A stretch of 30,221 nt of DNA from a virus. This document shows positions 20,001 to 27,727 of the stretch, one piece after another (the stretch's first letter is position 1; each line of letters starts with the position of its first letter). A model generated the notes under the pieces. That model did not search any database. It had not been told where the DNA came from and was given only the letters and a program-made list of their open reading frames with translations. The translations under genes were made by a program, and so were the position numbers. The stretch lies in IMG/VR virus record IMGVR_UViG_3300046491_000150, positions 1-30,221 of that record; one strand, given 5' to 3'.

Positions 20001-20020
20001 GCCCGCCACGAGCGGGCTTT
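20001..20020 (+). terminator. Weak rightward terminator or attenuator
   Basis: GCCCGC, loop CACGA, GCGGGC, then only three T before GG. It could pause or partly end the transcript between the 102-aa and 231-aa genes. Confidence 0.4.
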
Positions 20021-20033
20021 GGCAGTAGAGGCA

Positions 20034-20051
20034 GCGCGCATGGGGCGCGGC
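20034..20051 (+). repeat. Leader direct repeat, copy 2
   Basis: An exact copy of the 18-base repeat at 19629-19646, again just upstream of a ribosome site and ATG (20071). Confidence 0.8.
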
Positions 20052-20070
20052 GAGAACAAGGGGAAAGAAG

Positions 20071-20766
20071 ATGGGATGCGATATTCATTTCTACGTTGAG
20101 CAGAAACGCGATGGCAAATGGACTGCTGTTGGCGAGTTCGTGAAGGATGAAGATGGCTACATGCGCGGAGGCGAGAGCTTCTACGACGGCCGCAACTACA
20201 ACCTGTTCGCAATCCTTGCTGACGTTCGTAACGGCCGCGGTTTCGCTGGCATCAAAACAGGCAAAGGCTTCAATCCAATCAGTCAGCCGCGCGGCATCCC
20301 TGGCAACGCCAGCGCCGAGTACAAGGAAATCGCAGATGGATGGGGCTGTGATGGGCACTCTCACTCCTTCCTCACCCTGCGCGAACTACTCGACTGCGAC
20401 TGGACGCAAACAACGCAGCTGCAGGGATGGGTGAATGCGGTTGAGTGGGCGGCGTGGTCGCGCTGGAAACGCAAGAGCGGCGAAGGTCCAGAGAGCTACT
20501 GTGGCGGCGTATCCGGCCCGGACATCAAGCATCTGACACCAGAAGAAATGGACCAACTTCTTGCGCCTGTTGCCAGCGTTTATGGACCAGAGCGCGAGAA
20601 GTTCGCGGAGCAGCACAAGGACACCTACGCGCTAGCAGTTTGGCAGACCCCTTACTACATTGCTGCAGGGTCGTTCATCAACGAAACCATCCCTCGCCTG
20701 TTGAAGCTGGCTGGTGGCATCAGCGGCGTTGACGATGTGCGGACCGTCTTCTTCTTCGATAACTAA
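20071..20766 (+). CDS. Widespread phage protein (MGCDIHFYVE family), function unknown
   Basis: 231 aa. The opening MGCDIHFYVEQKRDGKW and the GRNYNLFAILADVRNGRGFAG motif are hallmarks of a phage protein family found in many enterobacterial and Burkholderia phages (recollection). GWGCDGHSHSFLTLREL follows, rich in Cys/His/Asp that could bind a metal. AAGGGGAAAGAAG precedes the ATG. It carries no known activity. The early rightward operon holds many host-directed proteins, so interference with host functions is possible. Confidence 0.82.
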   Translation: MGCDIHFYVEQKRDGKWTAVGEFVKDEDGYMRGGESFYDGRNYNLFAILADVRNGRGFAGIKTGKGFNPISQPRGIPGNASAEYKEIADGWGCDGHSHSFLTLRELLDCDWTQTTQLQGWVNAVEWAAWSRWKRKSGEGPESYCGGVSGPDIKHLTPEEMDQLLAPVASVYGPEREKFAEQHKDTYALAVWQTPYYIAAGSFINETIPRLLKLAGGISGVDDVRTVFFFDN

Positions 20767-20771
20767 TCGCC

Positions 20772-21140
20772 ATGACCGCCCGCGACCAATTCGAAGCCGA
20801 CGCCCGGGCCGACAAAGTCTACGAACTGACCTGCGAGCACTACCAGCGCCTGCGCGAGAAGCTGCAAGCGGGCGACGCGGACCTTGTCAGCGCGATTGAC
20901 GAGGCGGCGTTCGCCAGCCTCCCGGACGCGTTCTGGCGCGAAGTCGTCGTCAGCGCCGCGCATGGCCACGCACTGAGCATCGGCGATCGCATCGTCAAGC
21001 TGGTCGAGAAGGCGGTAATGAAGCAGGCCGAAGCCGAAGCGGAGCGCGAGGTCGAGCGGATGGAGCGGGAACGCAAGGAATCGCAGGATGAAGCAAGGAT
21101 CGAGCGGGCACTGGATAACCAAGGCGCGAGAGCGCGATAA
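20772..21140 (+). CDS. 122-aa coiled-coil phage protein
   Basis: The C-terminal half (VEKAVMKQAEAEAEREVERMERERKESQDEARIERALDN) is a long charged coiled coil. The N-half (YELTCEHYQRLREKLQAGDADLVSAIDEAAFASLPDAFWREVV) is helical. It begins 5 bases after the previous stop with no clear ribosome site, so it may depend on re-initiation. Unknown function. Confidence 0.7.
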   Translation: MTARDQFEADARADKVYELTCEHYQRLREKLQAGDADLVSAIDEAAFASLPDAFWREVVVSAAHGHALSIGDRIVKLVEKAVMKQAEAEAEREVERMERERKESQDEARIERALDNQGARAR

Positions 21141-21154
21141 CGAGAGGGGATCAG

Positions 21155-21589
21155 ATGAGCATCAGCGAGCAGGAAGTGAAACGCACGCCGGGACCGTGGG
21201 CATATACAGACTGGTGTGCGACTGGTCCGACCGCAGCGGTAGACTACGCCGCCATCGACGCGGCGGAGAACTGCGCTCCAAAAGTATTCGCGCAGCCTGT
21301 TGTGCAGGCGCGCGGTATCGGTAAGGCTGTCATCTGTACCGCCTACGGCATGACGGCTGAAGAGGCACATGGAAACGCCTGTCTGCTCGCATCCGCGCCG
21401 GAACTGCTGGTTGCGCTGATCGAGGCTCGGACGAGTGTGCAGGCTAATCGGGATGCCCTCTACGGAGGCCACTACCTGCCCCATACCGGCGATGTTGATG
21501 CAGAGGGAAGGATCGCCGTTGACTCGGAGGACGCCCTGCTCTCGCGAATCGACGCTGCCATTGCCAAAGCCACCGGGAGCGCAGCATGA
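21155..21589 (+). CDS. Phage protein with the conserved ASAPELL motif
   Basis: 144 aa. It opens TPGPWAYTDWC and contains EEAHGNACLLASAPELLVALIEA, the N-A-x-L-x-A-x-A-P-E-L-L signature of a very common small phage family of unknown role. The end (DALLSRIDAAIAKATG) is a typical helical tail. GAGGGG precedes the ATG at 21155. Confidence 0.85.
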   Translation: MSISEQEVKRTPGPWAYTDWCATGPTAAVDYAAIDAAENCAPKVFAQPVVQARGIGKAVICTAYGMTAEEAHGNACLLASAPELLVALIEARTSVQANRDALYGGHYLPHTGDVDAEGRIAVDSEDALLSRIDAAIAKATGSAA

Positions 21590-21717
21590 CCGCCACCTTC
21601 ACCCTCCACACCACCCGTCACCCGCGCCTCACCATCGCCGCAGTCCTGGCGCTGGGAATGTGCGCCGACTGGATCGCTGATGGCGCTGCAAATCTGATCC
21701 TGCGGGTGATTGCATGA
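21586..21717 (+). CDS. 43-aa small hydrophobic protein
   Basis: A 43-aa frame starting MTATFTLHTTRHPRLTIAAV; LTIAAVLALGMCADWIADGAANLILRVIA is moderately hydrophobic and may enter the membrane. It starts in an ATGA overlap with the previous gene and ends in one with the next. Confidence 0.55.
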   Translation: MTATFTLHTTRHPRLTIAAVLALGMCADWIADGAANLILRVIA

Positions 21718-21827
21718 GCCCCGCTACCGAGTGCGAAATCCTGATCTGCAAGGTCAAGCTCGCAGGCGTTGTAGCGCTGCTCGTCGTCCTTGGCGCGCTG
21801 GCCCTGCTCGCGGACGGTCAGCCATGA
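21714..21827 (+). CDS. 37-aa single-pass membrane protein
   Basis: The protein starts MSPATECEILICKVKLAG; VALLVVLGALALL forms one clear membrane helix. ATGA overlaps on both sides show coupled translation with its neighbours. Function unknown. Confidence 0.6.
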   Translation: MSPATECEILICKVKLAGVVALLVVLGALALLADGQP

Positions 21828-21937
21828 TCCGCCGCCTCATCGAAGCCTTTGTCCTCGTCATGGCCATGTTGCTCCTGATCGCCGAAATGCAGTACGTCGA
21901 CGATGCGCTCCAGGCGCGTGCGGAACGGGCGCAATGA
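21824..21937 (+). CDS. 37-aa single-pass membrane protein
   Basis: The protein starts MIRRLIEAFVLVMAMLLLIA, a strong membrane helix, followed by an acidic/charged tail (EMQYVDDALQARAERAQ). Coupled by ATGA to both neighbours. Confidence 0.6.
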   Translation: MIRRLIEAFVLVMAMLLLIAEMQYVDDALQARAERAQ

Positions 21938-22026
21938 AGCTGATGACCCGATACCGCCAGTGGCGCGCCTGCGGATTTTTGCGGCGTCATGCGCTGATGC
22001 TGGCTTTGAAGTACCGAGATATTTGA
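21934..22026 (+). CDS. 30-aa basic micro-protein
   Basis: The 30-aa frame starts MKLMTRYRQWRACGFLRRHA and ends KYRDI. It is strongly basic. The start overlaps the previous stop as ATGA. Very short, so support rests on coupling only. Confidence 0.4.
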   Translation: MKLMTRYRQWRACGFLRRHALMLALKYRDI

Positions 22027-22034
22027 GGCTCCAT

Positions 22035-22208
22035 ATGACGCCAGGCGAAATGAAGCAGTACCAGGAATACCGGCGCGAGCGATGGGGGCGCATCCAAGCT
22101 CAATTAAACGCTTGGAGGCCGGGCGGGCCGACCTGGAAACCGACGATGACCGAGCAGCAGAAGCAAGAGCACGAGCAGCACGTAAAGGACAACAAGCTGC
22201 CATTTTAA
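22035..22208 (+). CDS. 57-aa small polar protein
   Basis: The protein starts MTPGEMKQYQEYRRERWGRI and ends with a charged helix (EQQKQEHEQHVKDNKLPF). GAGG lies 6 bases before the ATG. It precedes the recombination genes. Unknown function. Confidence 0.6.
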   Translation: MTPGEMKQYQEYRRERWGRIQAQLNAWRPGGPTWKPTMTEQQKQEHEQHVKDNKLPF

Positions 22209-22226
22209 AACTTACCGGAGAAAGAA

Positions 22227-23117
22227 ATGCAATTCACGAAAGCAACGCGTCAGAAAGCACGGCTACGGCTTGCTCTGACCGGGCCGAGCGGGTCAGGCAA
22301 GACATGGGGCGCGCTGCTGCTGGCGTCGGGTCTGGGCGGCAAGATCGCAGTGATCGACACCGAGCGCGAAAGCGCCTCCCTGTACTCGCATCTGACGGAC
22401 TTCGACACCCTCAACCTTGGCGCGCCCTTCACGCCGGAGCGATACATCGAGGCGATCAAGGCCGCAGAAGCCGCTGGCTATGACACGCTGATCATCGACA
22501 GTATCACCCACGAGTGGAGCGGCGTCGGCGGGTGTCTGGAAGAGGTCGATCGCATCGCCCGCGCCAAGTACAAGGGTAACAGTTGGAGCGCTTGGAACGA
22601 CGTAACGCCGCGCCACCGCGCGCTACTCGACGCGATCCTGCATAGCCCGATGCACATCATCGTGACGCTGCGCAGCAAGACCGAGACCGCTCAGACCGAG
22701 GAAAACGGGCGCAAGAAAGTCGTCAAGCTGGGCATGAAGGCCGAGCAGCGCGACGGCTTCGAGTACGAAATGACCGTGGTGCTCGATCTGATTCACGACG
22801 GAAACTTCGCCACCGCGACGAAGGACAGGACCGGACTGTTTTCGACCGCCAGCCCGGCGCCAATCACTGCCGAAACAGGCGCGCAGCTCAAGGAATGGCT
22901 CGAAGCCGGCGCTGAGCCGCCCAGGTTCGAAGAGGACACGATGGCCGAACTGGCCGGCGCGATTATCGATGCCGACACGCTGGAGGCGCTGCAGGGTGCA
23001 TTTGCCAAGGCCTACATGTACGCGAAGGGGTTCGGCAACGCTAACGCCATGACCGCCGCGCAAACCGTCTACAACGGCCGCAAGGCCGAATTCGAAACCC
23101 AAGGAGAAACCGCATGA
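22227..23117 (+). CDS. Sak4-like RecA-fold ATPase for phage recombination
   Basis: 296 aa. Walker A GPSGSGKT lies at 19-26 and the Walker B-like TLIIDSI at ~87-93. A C-terminal helical domain follows (LAGAIIDADTLEALQGAFAKAYMYAK). This is the phage AAA/RecA-like nucleotide-binding family (Sak4 type), an ATP-dependent single-strand annealing partner in phage recombination. GGAGAAAG precedes the ATG. The adjacent Gp157 and NinB genes support a recombination module in place of lambda bet/exo. No separate single-strand binding protein gene is evident. Confidence 0.85.
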   Translation: MQFTKATRQKARLRLALTGPSGSGKTWGALLLASGLGGKIAVIDTERESASLYSHLTDFDTLNLGAPFTPERYIEAIKAAEAAGYDTLIIDSITHEWSGVGGCLEEVDRIARAKYKGNSWSAWNDVTPRHRALLDAILHSPMHIIVTLRSKTETAQTEENGRKKVVKLGMKAEQRDGFEYEMTVVLDLIHDGNFATATKDRTGLFSTASPAPITAETGAQLKEWLEAGAEPPRFEEDTMAELAGAIIDADTLEALQGAFAKAYMYAKGFGNANAMTAAQTVYNGRKAEFETQGETA

Positions 23118-23626
23118 CCGCACTGACCCTGTTCCAGATCGCAGCCGAGTACCGGCACATCACCGACGTGCTGATGGACTCGGGCGCGGACGAGCAGACC
23201 CTCAGGGACACGCTGGAAGGCGAAGCCTGGCCGCTCGAACTAAAGGCCCAGAATTACGGGTTCGTGATCCGCAACCTGGAAGCGACTGCCGTCAGCATCA
23301 AGGAAGCCGAAAAGCAGATGAAGGCACGCCGCGAGGCTATCGAAAGGCGCGCATTGGCACTTGCCGAGCGCCTGAAAACCGGGCTCGAAATCGCGGGCGT
23401 CACTAAGCTCGAATGCCCACACTTCGCGCTGACGATCAAGAAGAATCCGCCAAGCGTCGACGTATGGGATGAGAAGCAGATCCCAGCACAGTACATGCGC
23501 ACGCCCGAACCACCACCGCCGCCAGCCCCGACGCCTGACAAGGCAGCGATCAAGGAGGCGATCAAGGCTGGCATCGAAGTGCCTGGCGCGCTGCTTGCTC
23601 AAGGTACTCGGCTGGAGATTCGATGA
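23114..23626 (+). CDS. Siphovirus Gp157 family protein
   Basis: 170 aa. LFQIAAEYRHITDVLMDSGADEQTLRDTLEGEAWPLELKAQNYGFVIRNLEATAVSIKEAEKQMKARREAIERRALALAERLK is the standard Gp157 pattern. FALTIKKNPPSVDVWDEKQIPAQYM then matches the conserved C-terminal part. Gp157 proteins occur beside recombination genes in siphoviruses and were linked to phage resistance in Streptococcus; the mechanism is not clear. It starts in an ATGA overlap with the ATPase gene. Between the conserved blocks and the end is a Pro-rich spacer. Confidence 0.92.
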   Translation: MTALTLFQIAAEYRHITDVLMDSGADEQTLRDTLEGEAWPLELKAQNYGFVIRNLEATAVSIKEAEKQMKARREAIERRALALAERLKTGLEIAGVTKLECPHFALTIKKNPPSVDVWDEKQIPAQYMRTPEPPPPPAPTPDKAAIKEAIKAGIEVPGALLAQGTRLEIR

Positions 23627-23907
23627 TGAACATTCACGACGAAATCGCCGGCCATTTCGATCAAGCCGCCGAGCGCGTTCGCCTCCAGGCACTCGCGGAC
23701 CAAGCCGCCGCCGATGCCCGCGAGCGCGCCGACGACGAGCGCAAGGCCGGGCTGCCTGCCGGATCGCTGCGCGCGGTTGAGGTCATCGACGAGCCCAGTG
23801 ACCGCGAGATCATCGGGCTGATCATGGATGTGCTCGACATGACCTTCGTCCAAGCGATCGACCGGCTGGAGCGGATCGCGTTTGCTGATCTGAGGGCGGC
23901 GGCGTGA
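23623..23907 (+). CDS. 94-aa helical phage protein
   Basis: The protein opens MMNIHDEIAGHFDQAAERVRLQALADQAAADARERADDE, a charged Ala-rich helix, and ends LIMDVLDMTFVQAIDRLERIAFADLR. It starts in overlap with the Gp157 stop; the second ATG (23626) is equally possible. It lies between Gp157 and NinB, so a recombination accessory is possible. No family recognised. Confidence 0.7.
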   Translation: MMNIHDEIAGHFDQAAERVRLQALADQAAADARERADDERKAGLPAGSLRAVEVIDEPSDREIIGLIMDVLDMTFVQAIDRLERIAFADLRAAA

Positions 23908-24371
23908 AGTCATCTCGCCCCAAGTTCGAGCAGCGAAAGATTTTGCTGCGCGGCGCCGAGCAGGTTGAGCGAGCGATCGCCCTGCTCCGCCATGTTCCGC
24001 TGGACGATTCGCGCCCGCTCGAGCTGCTTGTGCGCGAGGAAGTCAAGCCGCGCAAGCTCGATCAGCAGGGCCTGATGTGGGCCGGGCCACTGGCAGACAT
24101 AGCTGCGCAGGCATGGTGCGACGGCCGGCAATTCAGCGCCGAAGTGTGGCATGAGTTCGCTAAGCGCCAGTTCCTGCCAGAGGACTTCGATCCGGATCTG
24201 TGCCTTGAAGGCTACCGCAAGTGGGATATCGACCCTGCCGGAGAGTGCGTGCTTATCGGCTCGACGACGCAATTGACGGTTCGAGGCATGGCGCAGCACC
24301 TGGAGCAGATGTATGCGCTCGGCGGTTCGCTGGGCGTTGAATTTCACGAGCCGCAGCGCGGCAACCAATAA
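23904..24371 (+). CDS. ninB: NinB recombination mediator
   Basis: 155 aa. RPLELLVREEVKPRKLDQQGLMWAGPLADIAAQAWCDGRQFSAEVWHEFAKRQFLPE and TTQLTVRGMAQHLEQMYALGGSLGVEF match the NinB (lambda Orf) family, which binds single-stranded DNA and helps load recombinase in place of RecFOR. The start is a GTG at 23904, in a GTGA overlap with the previous stop. Length and both conserved blocks agree with the family. Confidence 0.92.
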   Translation: MKSSRPKFEQRKILLRGAEQVERAIALLRHVPLDDSRPLELLVREEVKPRKLDQQGLMWAGPLADIAAQAWCDGRQFSAEVWHEFAKRQFLPEDFDPDLCLEGYRKWDIDPAGECVLIGSTTQLTVRGMAQHLEQMYALGGSLGVEFHEPQRGNQ

Positions 24372-24415
24372 CGGCGCGTGCGAAGCGCCACCGAATCACC
24401 AATAGGGGAATGGGA

Positions 24416-25264
24416 ATGGAAGAGAAAGATCAGCCGATGCCGAACCTCGCGCGCCCGACGAAATGGACTCTGCTGCTGGTTGGCGACAACCATGGCTGTG
24501 TCGGGCCGCATGGCAGCAAATGGGAGAGCCATCCGGCGCACTATGAGCGCGTGGATGTTTGCGAGGTGTCTGCTGCCAATGCGGTAGCACCAGGCGAGCC
24601 GAGGAAAGCCCTCTACTGGGCGGCGATAGACTGCGCGCATTCGATCACGGACGACACGATTGTTCTGCACCGCGACCCATCCAAGGATGGGAATGCGCTA
24701 TCGCAGCTTGGTGACCGGCTCGAAGCCGCCGTCCCGCCACTCACCGCGCCAGCACCGCAGACCGACGAGTTGCGCAAAGTGGTTTCGGCACACTGTAACG
24801 ATCTGACCGGATGCGCGTGGACTCTGCGCGGCGCTGGCGGCTTTGAGGCTACAGCTTTGGAAATTCTCAAGGCTGTGGCGGAATTGCGCGCTGCAATGGA
24901 TGCCGCACCGCAGCAGAGCGCAGAGGTGCCGCCGATTGTGATGGGCGTCGATCTGTCTCGCGACGGCATCGCAATGGTACGTGACCAGGCGCTAGCTGAT
25001 GCGATTTCCGAGTGCGACATCGTAATGCTTGGCGTTGACACCCCAGAAGAATATGTTGGCGCACTGAATTGCCGCGAGGCTATCCGCGCCCTGCGCACCG
25101 CCGCCAGCAACACCGAGAAAGCCAGCGATGTCCGACCGTTGACACGCTGCGCCGCAAACCGTGATGGCGAGTGCAGACATGCCCAGTGCCCTCAACTGCG
25201 TGACAACGAACCAGCCGCCACCGGACGCCACTGCCCGCTCGACAATGAAAACGATGAGGACTGA
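24416..25264 (+). CDS. Large modular phage hypothetical
   Basis: 282 aa from the ATG at 24416; an ATG six bases earlier lacks room for the AGGGG ribosome site. The N-half is WTLLLVGDNHGCVGPHG... and the C-terminus is a Cys/His-rich tail (CAANRDGECRHAQCPQLRD...CPLDNENDED). Such proteins are patchworks exchanged between phages at this place (like Ea22 of lambdoids) and no activity is known. The last residues are acidic. Confidence 0.65.
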   Translation: MEEKDQPMPNLARPTKWTLLLVGDNHGCVGPHGSKWESHPAHYERVDVCEVSAANAVAPGEPRKALYWAAIDCAHSITDDTIVLHRDPSKDGNALSQLGDRLEAAVPPLTAPAPQTDELRKVVSAHCNDLTGCAWTLRGAGGFEATALEILKAVAELRAAMDAAPQQSAEVPPIVMGVDLSRDGIAMVRDQALADAISECDIVMLGVDTPEEYVGALNCREAIRALRTAASNTEKASDVRPLTRCAANRDGECRHAQCPQLRDNEPAATGRHCPLDNENDED

Positions 25265-25265
25265 C

Positions 25266-26288
25266 ATGACTACCACCAACGAACCGACAGGCACTGACTT
25301 GGACTCGGCCGCGCGCCTGCTACTGGAGCGCTACGACGAACTGCGCGGCGAACGCGACTCAGCCCCTGAATTAGAAATCCTTCGTGCCGCCCTCGCGCGC
25401 CGCGCCACTACTGCACAGCCCCAACAACAGGAAGTCAAGCATGAAGAAGAATGTACTCGGAGCGAACTTCAAGGCACTGCGCAAAATGAAGGGCATGACG
25501 CAAGCGCAGCTTGCTCAGGCGGTCGGGCTGGAGCGGACCAGCATCACGAACATCGAGAAGGGCAACCAGACGCTGACCGATGTAATGGCAACAAGGATGG
25601 CGGAAGTTCTGGGGTATCGGATCGTGGTGAAGTTCGAGCGGCTGTAGTCGATGCACAGCACCAGGCGGCCACCACGGCAAGCGCGAGCGGGCATGCGAAC
25701 CTGCTGACGGAGTGCAAGCGGTTTCTGGAAGACATGCATGCAATGCCGGTTGTCTGGACCATCAAAGAATCCCAGACGCTGCATGCGAAAGTATCAGCAG
25801 CCCTCGCCCAGCAAGCCGCCACAGCTGCCGCAACCCAACCAGATACAGATGGTGCTTTGCATGCATGTGTTACCTATGTAACTCATGGTGATGCGGATTT
25901 TGACGGGCTGAATCTGGCACTGGTTAAATGCTTTAAAGAGCGCGTCGCCAAGTTGAGTGCTGCGCCTGCTGCCGCTAATGCGGGCGAAGTCGTTGGTCGG
26001 GAGCCGTACCGCGCGTTGCTGACGGCCCTTGATACCTACCTGACGGCAAACGACTACGGCGGCTTGGAGGTGGGCAAGCACCACCCATCTGAGGTGACGC
26101 AGACAATCGAAGCGGCTCGCATCGCCCTTTCGGCGAAGCCTGTTGCGTGGATGAACCCTGACGAAAGCTGTGTGATGGACGCGTTTATCTGGTCGCATGA
26201 CCCGCAAAGCCCGCGCTACCGCGTTCCGGTCTATGACGACTGTGCCGCCGCTGTGGGCGCAGCAGGTCAGGAAGGCGGTGCGAAGTGA
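25266..26288 (+). CDS. Modular hypothetical protein with an XRE gene nested in it
   Basis: 340 aa if read through. The N-terminal ~58 residues (DLDSAARLLLERYDELRGERDSAPELEILRAALARRA) and the part after ~127 (HANLLTECKRFLEDMHAMPVVWTIKESQTLHAKVSAALAQ...EPYRALLTALDTYLTAND) look like ordinary protein. Residues ~59-127 are rich in E, H, G and D and are simply the other-frame reading of the XRE gene at 25441-25647. The frame stays open through that block. It starts one base after the previous stop, with GAGG upstream. Whether the full fusion is made is unknown. C-terminal phrases (PVAWMNPDESCVMDAFIW) recur in Ea22-like phage proteins (recollection). Confidence 0.6.
   Translation: MTTTNEPTGTDLDSAARLLLERYDELRGERDSAPELEILRAALARRATTAQPQQQEVKHEEECTRSELQGTAQNEGHDASAACSGGRAGADQHHEHREGQPDADRCNGNKDGGSSGVSDRGEVRAAVVDAQHQAATTASASGHANLLTECKRFLEDMHAMPVVWTIKESQTLHAKVSAALAQQAATAAATQPDTDGALHACVTYVTHGDADFDGLNLALVKCFKERVAKLSAAPAAANAGEVVGREPYRALLTALDTYLTANDYGGLEVGKHHPSEVTQTIEAARIALSAKPVAWMNPDESCVMDAFIWSHDPQSPRYRVPVYDDCAAAVGAAGQEGGAK
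25441..25647 (+). CDS. Small XRE-family HTH protein nested in a longer gene
   Basis: 68 aa. FKALRKMKGMTQAQLAQAVGLERTSITNIEKGNQTLTDVMATRMAEVLGYRIVVKF is a full Cro/CI-type HTH. AGGAAG lies 7 bases before the ATG, so it can be translated by itself. It is in another frame inside the 340-aa gene, which remains open. Either this is a cassette that inserted without breaking the outer frame, or the outer frame is open only by chance. It could be an antitoxin-like regulator or a phage transcription factor. Confidence 0.8.
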   Translation: MKKNVLGANFKALRKMKGMTQAQLAQAVGLERTSITNIEKGNQTLTDVMATRMAEVLGYRIVVKFERL

Positions 26289-26635
26289 CGCGCGACCTGC
26301 GGGCGTGGCTGGATTCCGCTGAATACCTCCCGGAGTTCATGCGCGACTTCCACGACCAGAAAGACCTGTTCAAGACGATCCACGGACTGGTCCATGCGCA
26401 CGACGGCACTAAGGCCATCACTTGGCGTGACGCACACATCTACACCATCGATGTGTTCCTGTGGTTCATGGCGCGGCGCGGCTACACATTGCAGCACAGC
26501 CGGACCAAGTGCGAGTTTCTGGACATCCAGCAGACCATCGCGGACTTCATGAAGGCCCGCCAGGACGAGATTCTGGCGGCCATGAATCAGCAGAGAACCC
26601 CCGCCCCGGAGTCGGGCGAGAAAGGACAGCAATGA
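26285..26635 (+). CDS. 116-aa conserved phage protein
   Basis: The protein begins (GTG) TRDLRAWLDSAEYLPEFMRD and contains DLFKTIHGLVHAHDGTKAITWRDAHIYTIDVFLWFMARRGYTLQ. It is rich in His, Asp and Trp with an even hydrophobic pattern. The start is a GTG in a GTGA overlap with the previous stop. It resembles small Burkholderia phage hypotheticals of this operon. Function unknown. Confidence 0.75.
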   Translation: MTRDLRAWLDSAEYLPEFMRDFHDQKDLFKTIHGLVHAHDGTKAITWRDAHIYTIDVFLWFMARRGYTLQHSRTKCEFLDIQQTIADFMKARQDEILAAMNQQRTPAPESGEKGQQ

Positions 26636-27315
26636 GCAACGAACTGAACCTTGAAGCCGCGCTGCTGGATCTGAGCGCCGAACGTGTGGCGTGCTCTAAA
26701 GAGTTCGGCGCAGCGTGGAATCGTCAAAGCCCCGAAAAACAGATGACGATTCTCTCCGGTTGGCTCGCGGCCCGCCGCACCGCCCCATCCTCCGCTGTTG
26801 CTGCGCATGTGAGCGACGAGGGACTGCCGCCGCTGCCGGACCACACGCTGCGCTTTACAAGCGTATTCGGGAAAGCAGGCGATCCGTACTACACCGCACG
26901 TCAGATGCGCCAGTACGCCCTCGACGCCATCGCAGCATATAGCGCCCAGCAGCAAGCTGGTCCGATTTCGAAGGCTGTGAGCCTGTACTGCATCGAGCTA
27001 GAGCAGACGGTTGCCGACCTACGCGCCCAGCTCGCACGCCAGAGCCAGGGAAACTCTCCGGATATTCCGGATGGTTCGGCCAGCGCACAGCCAGCAGAGC
27101 GGGCGGTAGTGCCGGACGGGTGGCAGAAGTTCACGGAAAACAGCCAGATCAATTACGGGCGCTTGGTCGATGTCGTGCTGACGAACGGCGTCTACGAGTA
27201 CGAGCGGCGCGCGAATCAGGTTGACTGGACCCAGGTGCAGGACTGGCGATATTCCGACCCAGCAGTCCCGCAGTCCGGGGTCGCGCAGGAAGGCGAGAAC
27301 GGGAGGAAAGCATGA
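26632..27315 (+). CDS. Modular phage hypothetical (Ea22-like organisation)
   Basis: 227 aa from the ATG in overlap with the previous stop. The segments LPPLPDHTLRFTSVFGKAGDPYYTARQMRQYALDAIAAYSAQQQ and LYCIELEQTVADLRAQLARQ, with low-complexity linkers, are typical of exchangeable phage proteins of the delayed early region. The ending (EYERRANQVDWTQVQDWRYSDPAV) recurs in other phage hypotheticals (recollection). Role unknown. Confidence 0.7.
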   Translation: MSNELNLEAALLDLSAERVACSKEFGAAWNRQSPEKQMTILSGWLAARRTAPSSAVAAHVSDEGLPPLPDHTLRFTSVFGKAGDPYYTARQMRQYALDAIAAYSAQQQAGPISKAVSLYCIELEQTVADLRAQLARQSQGNSPDIPDGSASAQPAERAVVPDGWQKFTENSQINYGRLVDVVLTNGVYEYERRANQVDWTQVQDWRYSDPAVPQSGVAQEGENGRKA

Positions 27316-27560
27316 GCACTTGCCAGCACACGATCACGCAGGGCCGCGCCGGAGAAACTGGCTCATGGTGTTGCGCCTGCGGCGAAAAGATCTTCGCAGT
27401 CGATGACCGCCAATGCCAGGACTGCGCCAATCACAAGCGACTGATCAGTGGTTCGATTTGCAGCCGTCACCTGATGGGCGTCAGCCCGACCATGAACGTC
27501 ACATTCCGCATCACGAACGGTTCGTGCTTCGAGCCAGCCGCCAGCGAGGCGCAGAAATGA
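27312..27560 (+). CDS. 82-aa zinc-ribbon phage protein
   Basis: MSTCQHTITQGRAGETGSWC opens it, then CCACGEKIFAVDDRQCQDCANHK forms two CxxC pairs, a zinc ribbon. The rest includes GSICSRHLMGVSPTMNVTF with further Cys and His. It starts and ends in ATGA overlaps. Similar small ribbons sit close to xis/int in Burkholderia phages (from memory). Confidence 0.8.
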   Translation: MSTCQHTITQGRAGETGSWCCACGEKIFAVDDRQCQDCANHKRLISGSICSRHLMGVSPTMNVTFRITNGSCFEPAASEAQK

Positions 27561-27727
27561 GCGGCAAAGGATGGACCCCGCGCCCCTTCTCCGTCGCGCG
27601 CGAGGTGTACGAATCTAACCACGAGGCCATATTCGGCAAGCGCGAGCGAAGGCAGTACGTGCCGCCGGTGCTGCCGGGCAAGGAGCAGCAGCAAGCAGTA
27701 ATGGACGAGAAGGGAGATTTACAATGA
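27557..27727 (+). CDS. 56-aa small phage protein
   Basis: The protein starts MSGKGWTPRPFSVAREVYES and ends QQQAVMDEKGDLQ. It is polar and basic in the middle (GKRERRQYVPPVLPG). It overlaps the zinc-ribbon stop and the excisionase start, so it is coupled to both. Function unknown. Confidence 0.65.
   Translation: MSGKGWTPRPFSVAREVYESNHEAIFGKRERRQYVPPVLPGKEQQQAVMDEKGDLQ

Noticed and set aside
22623-23123. 166-codon leftward frame opposite the Sak4-like gene
   Set aside because: Antisense to a recognised ATPase with intact motifs.
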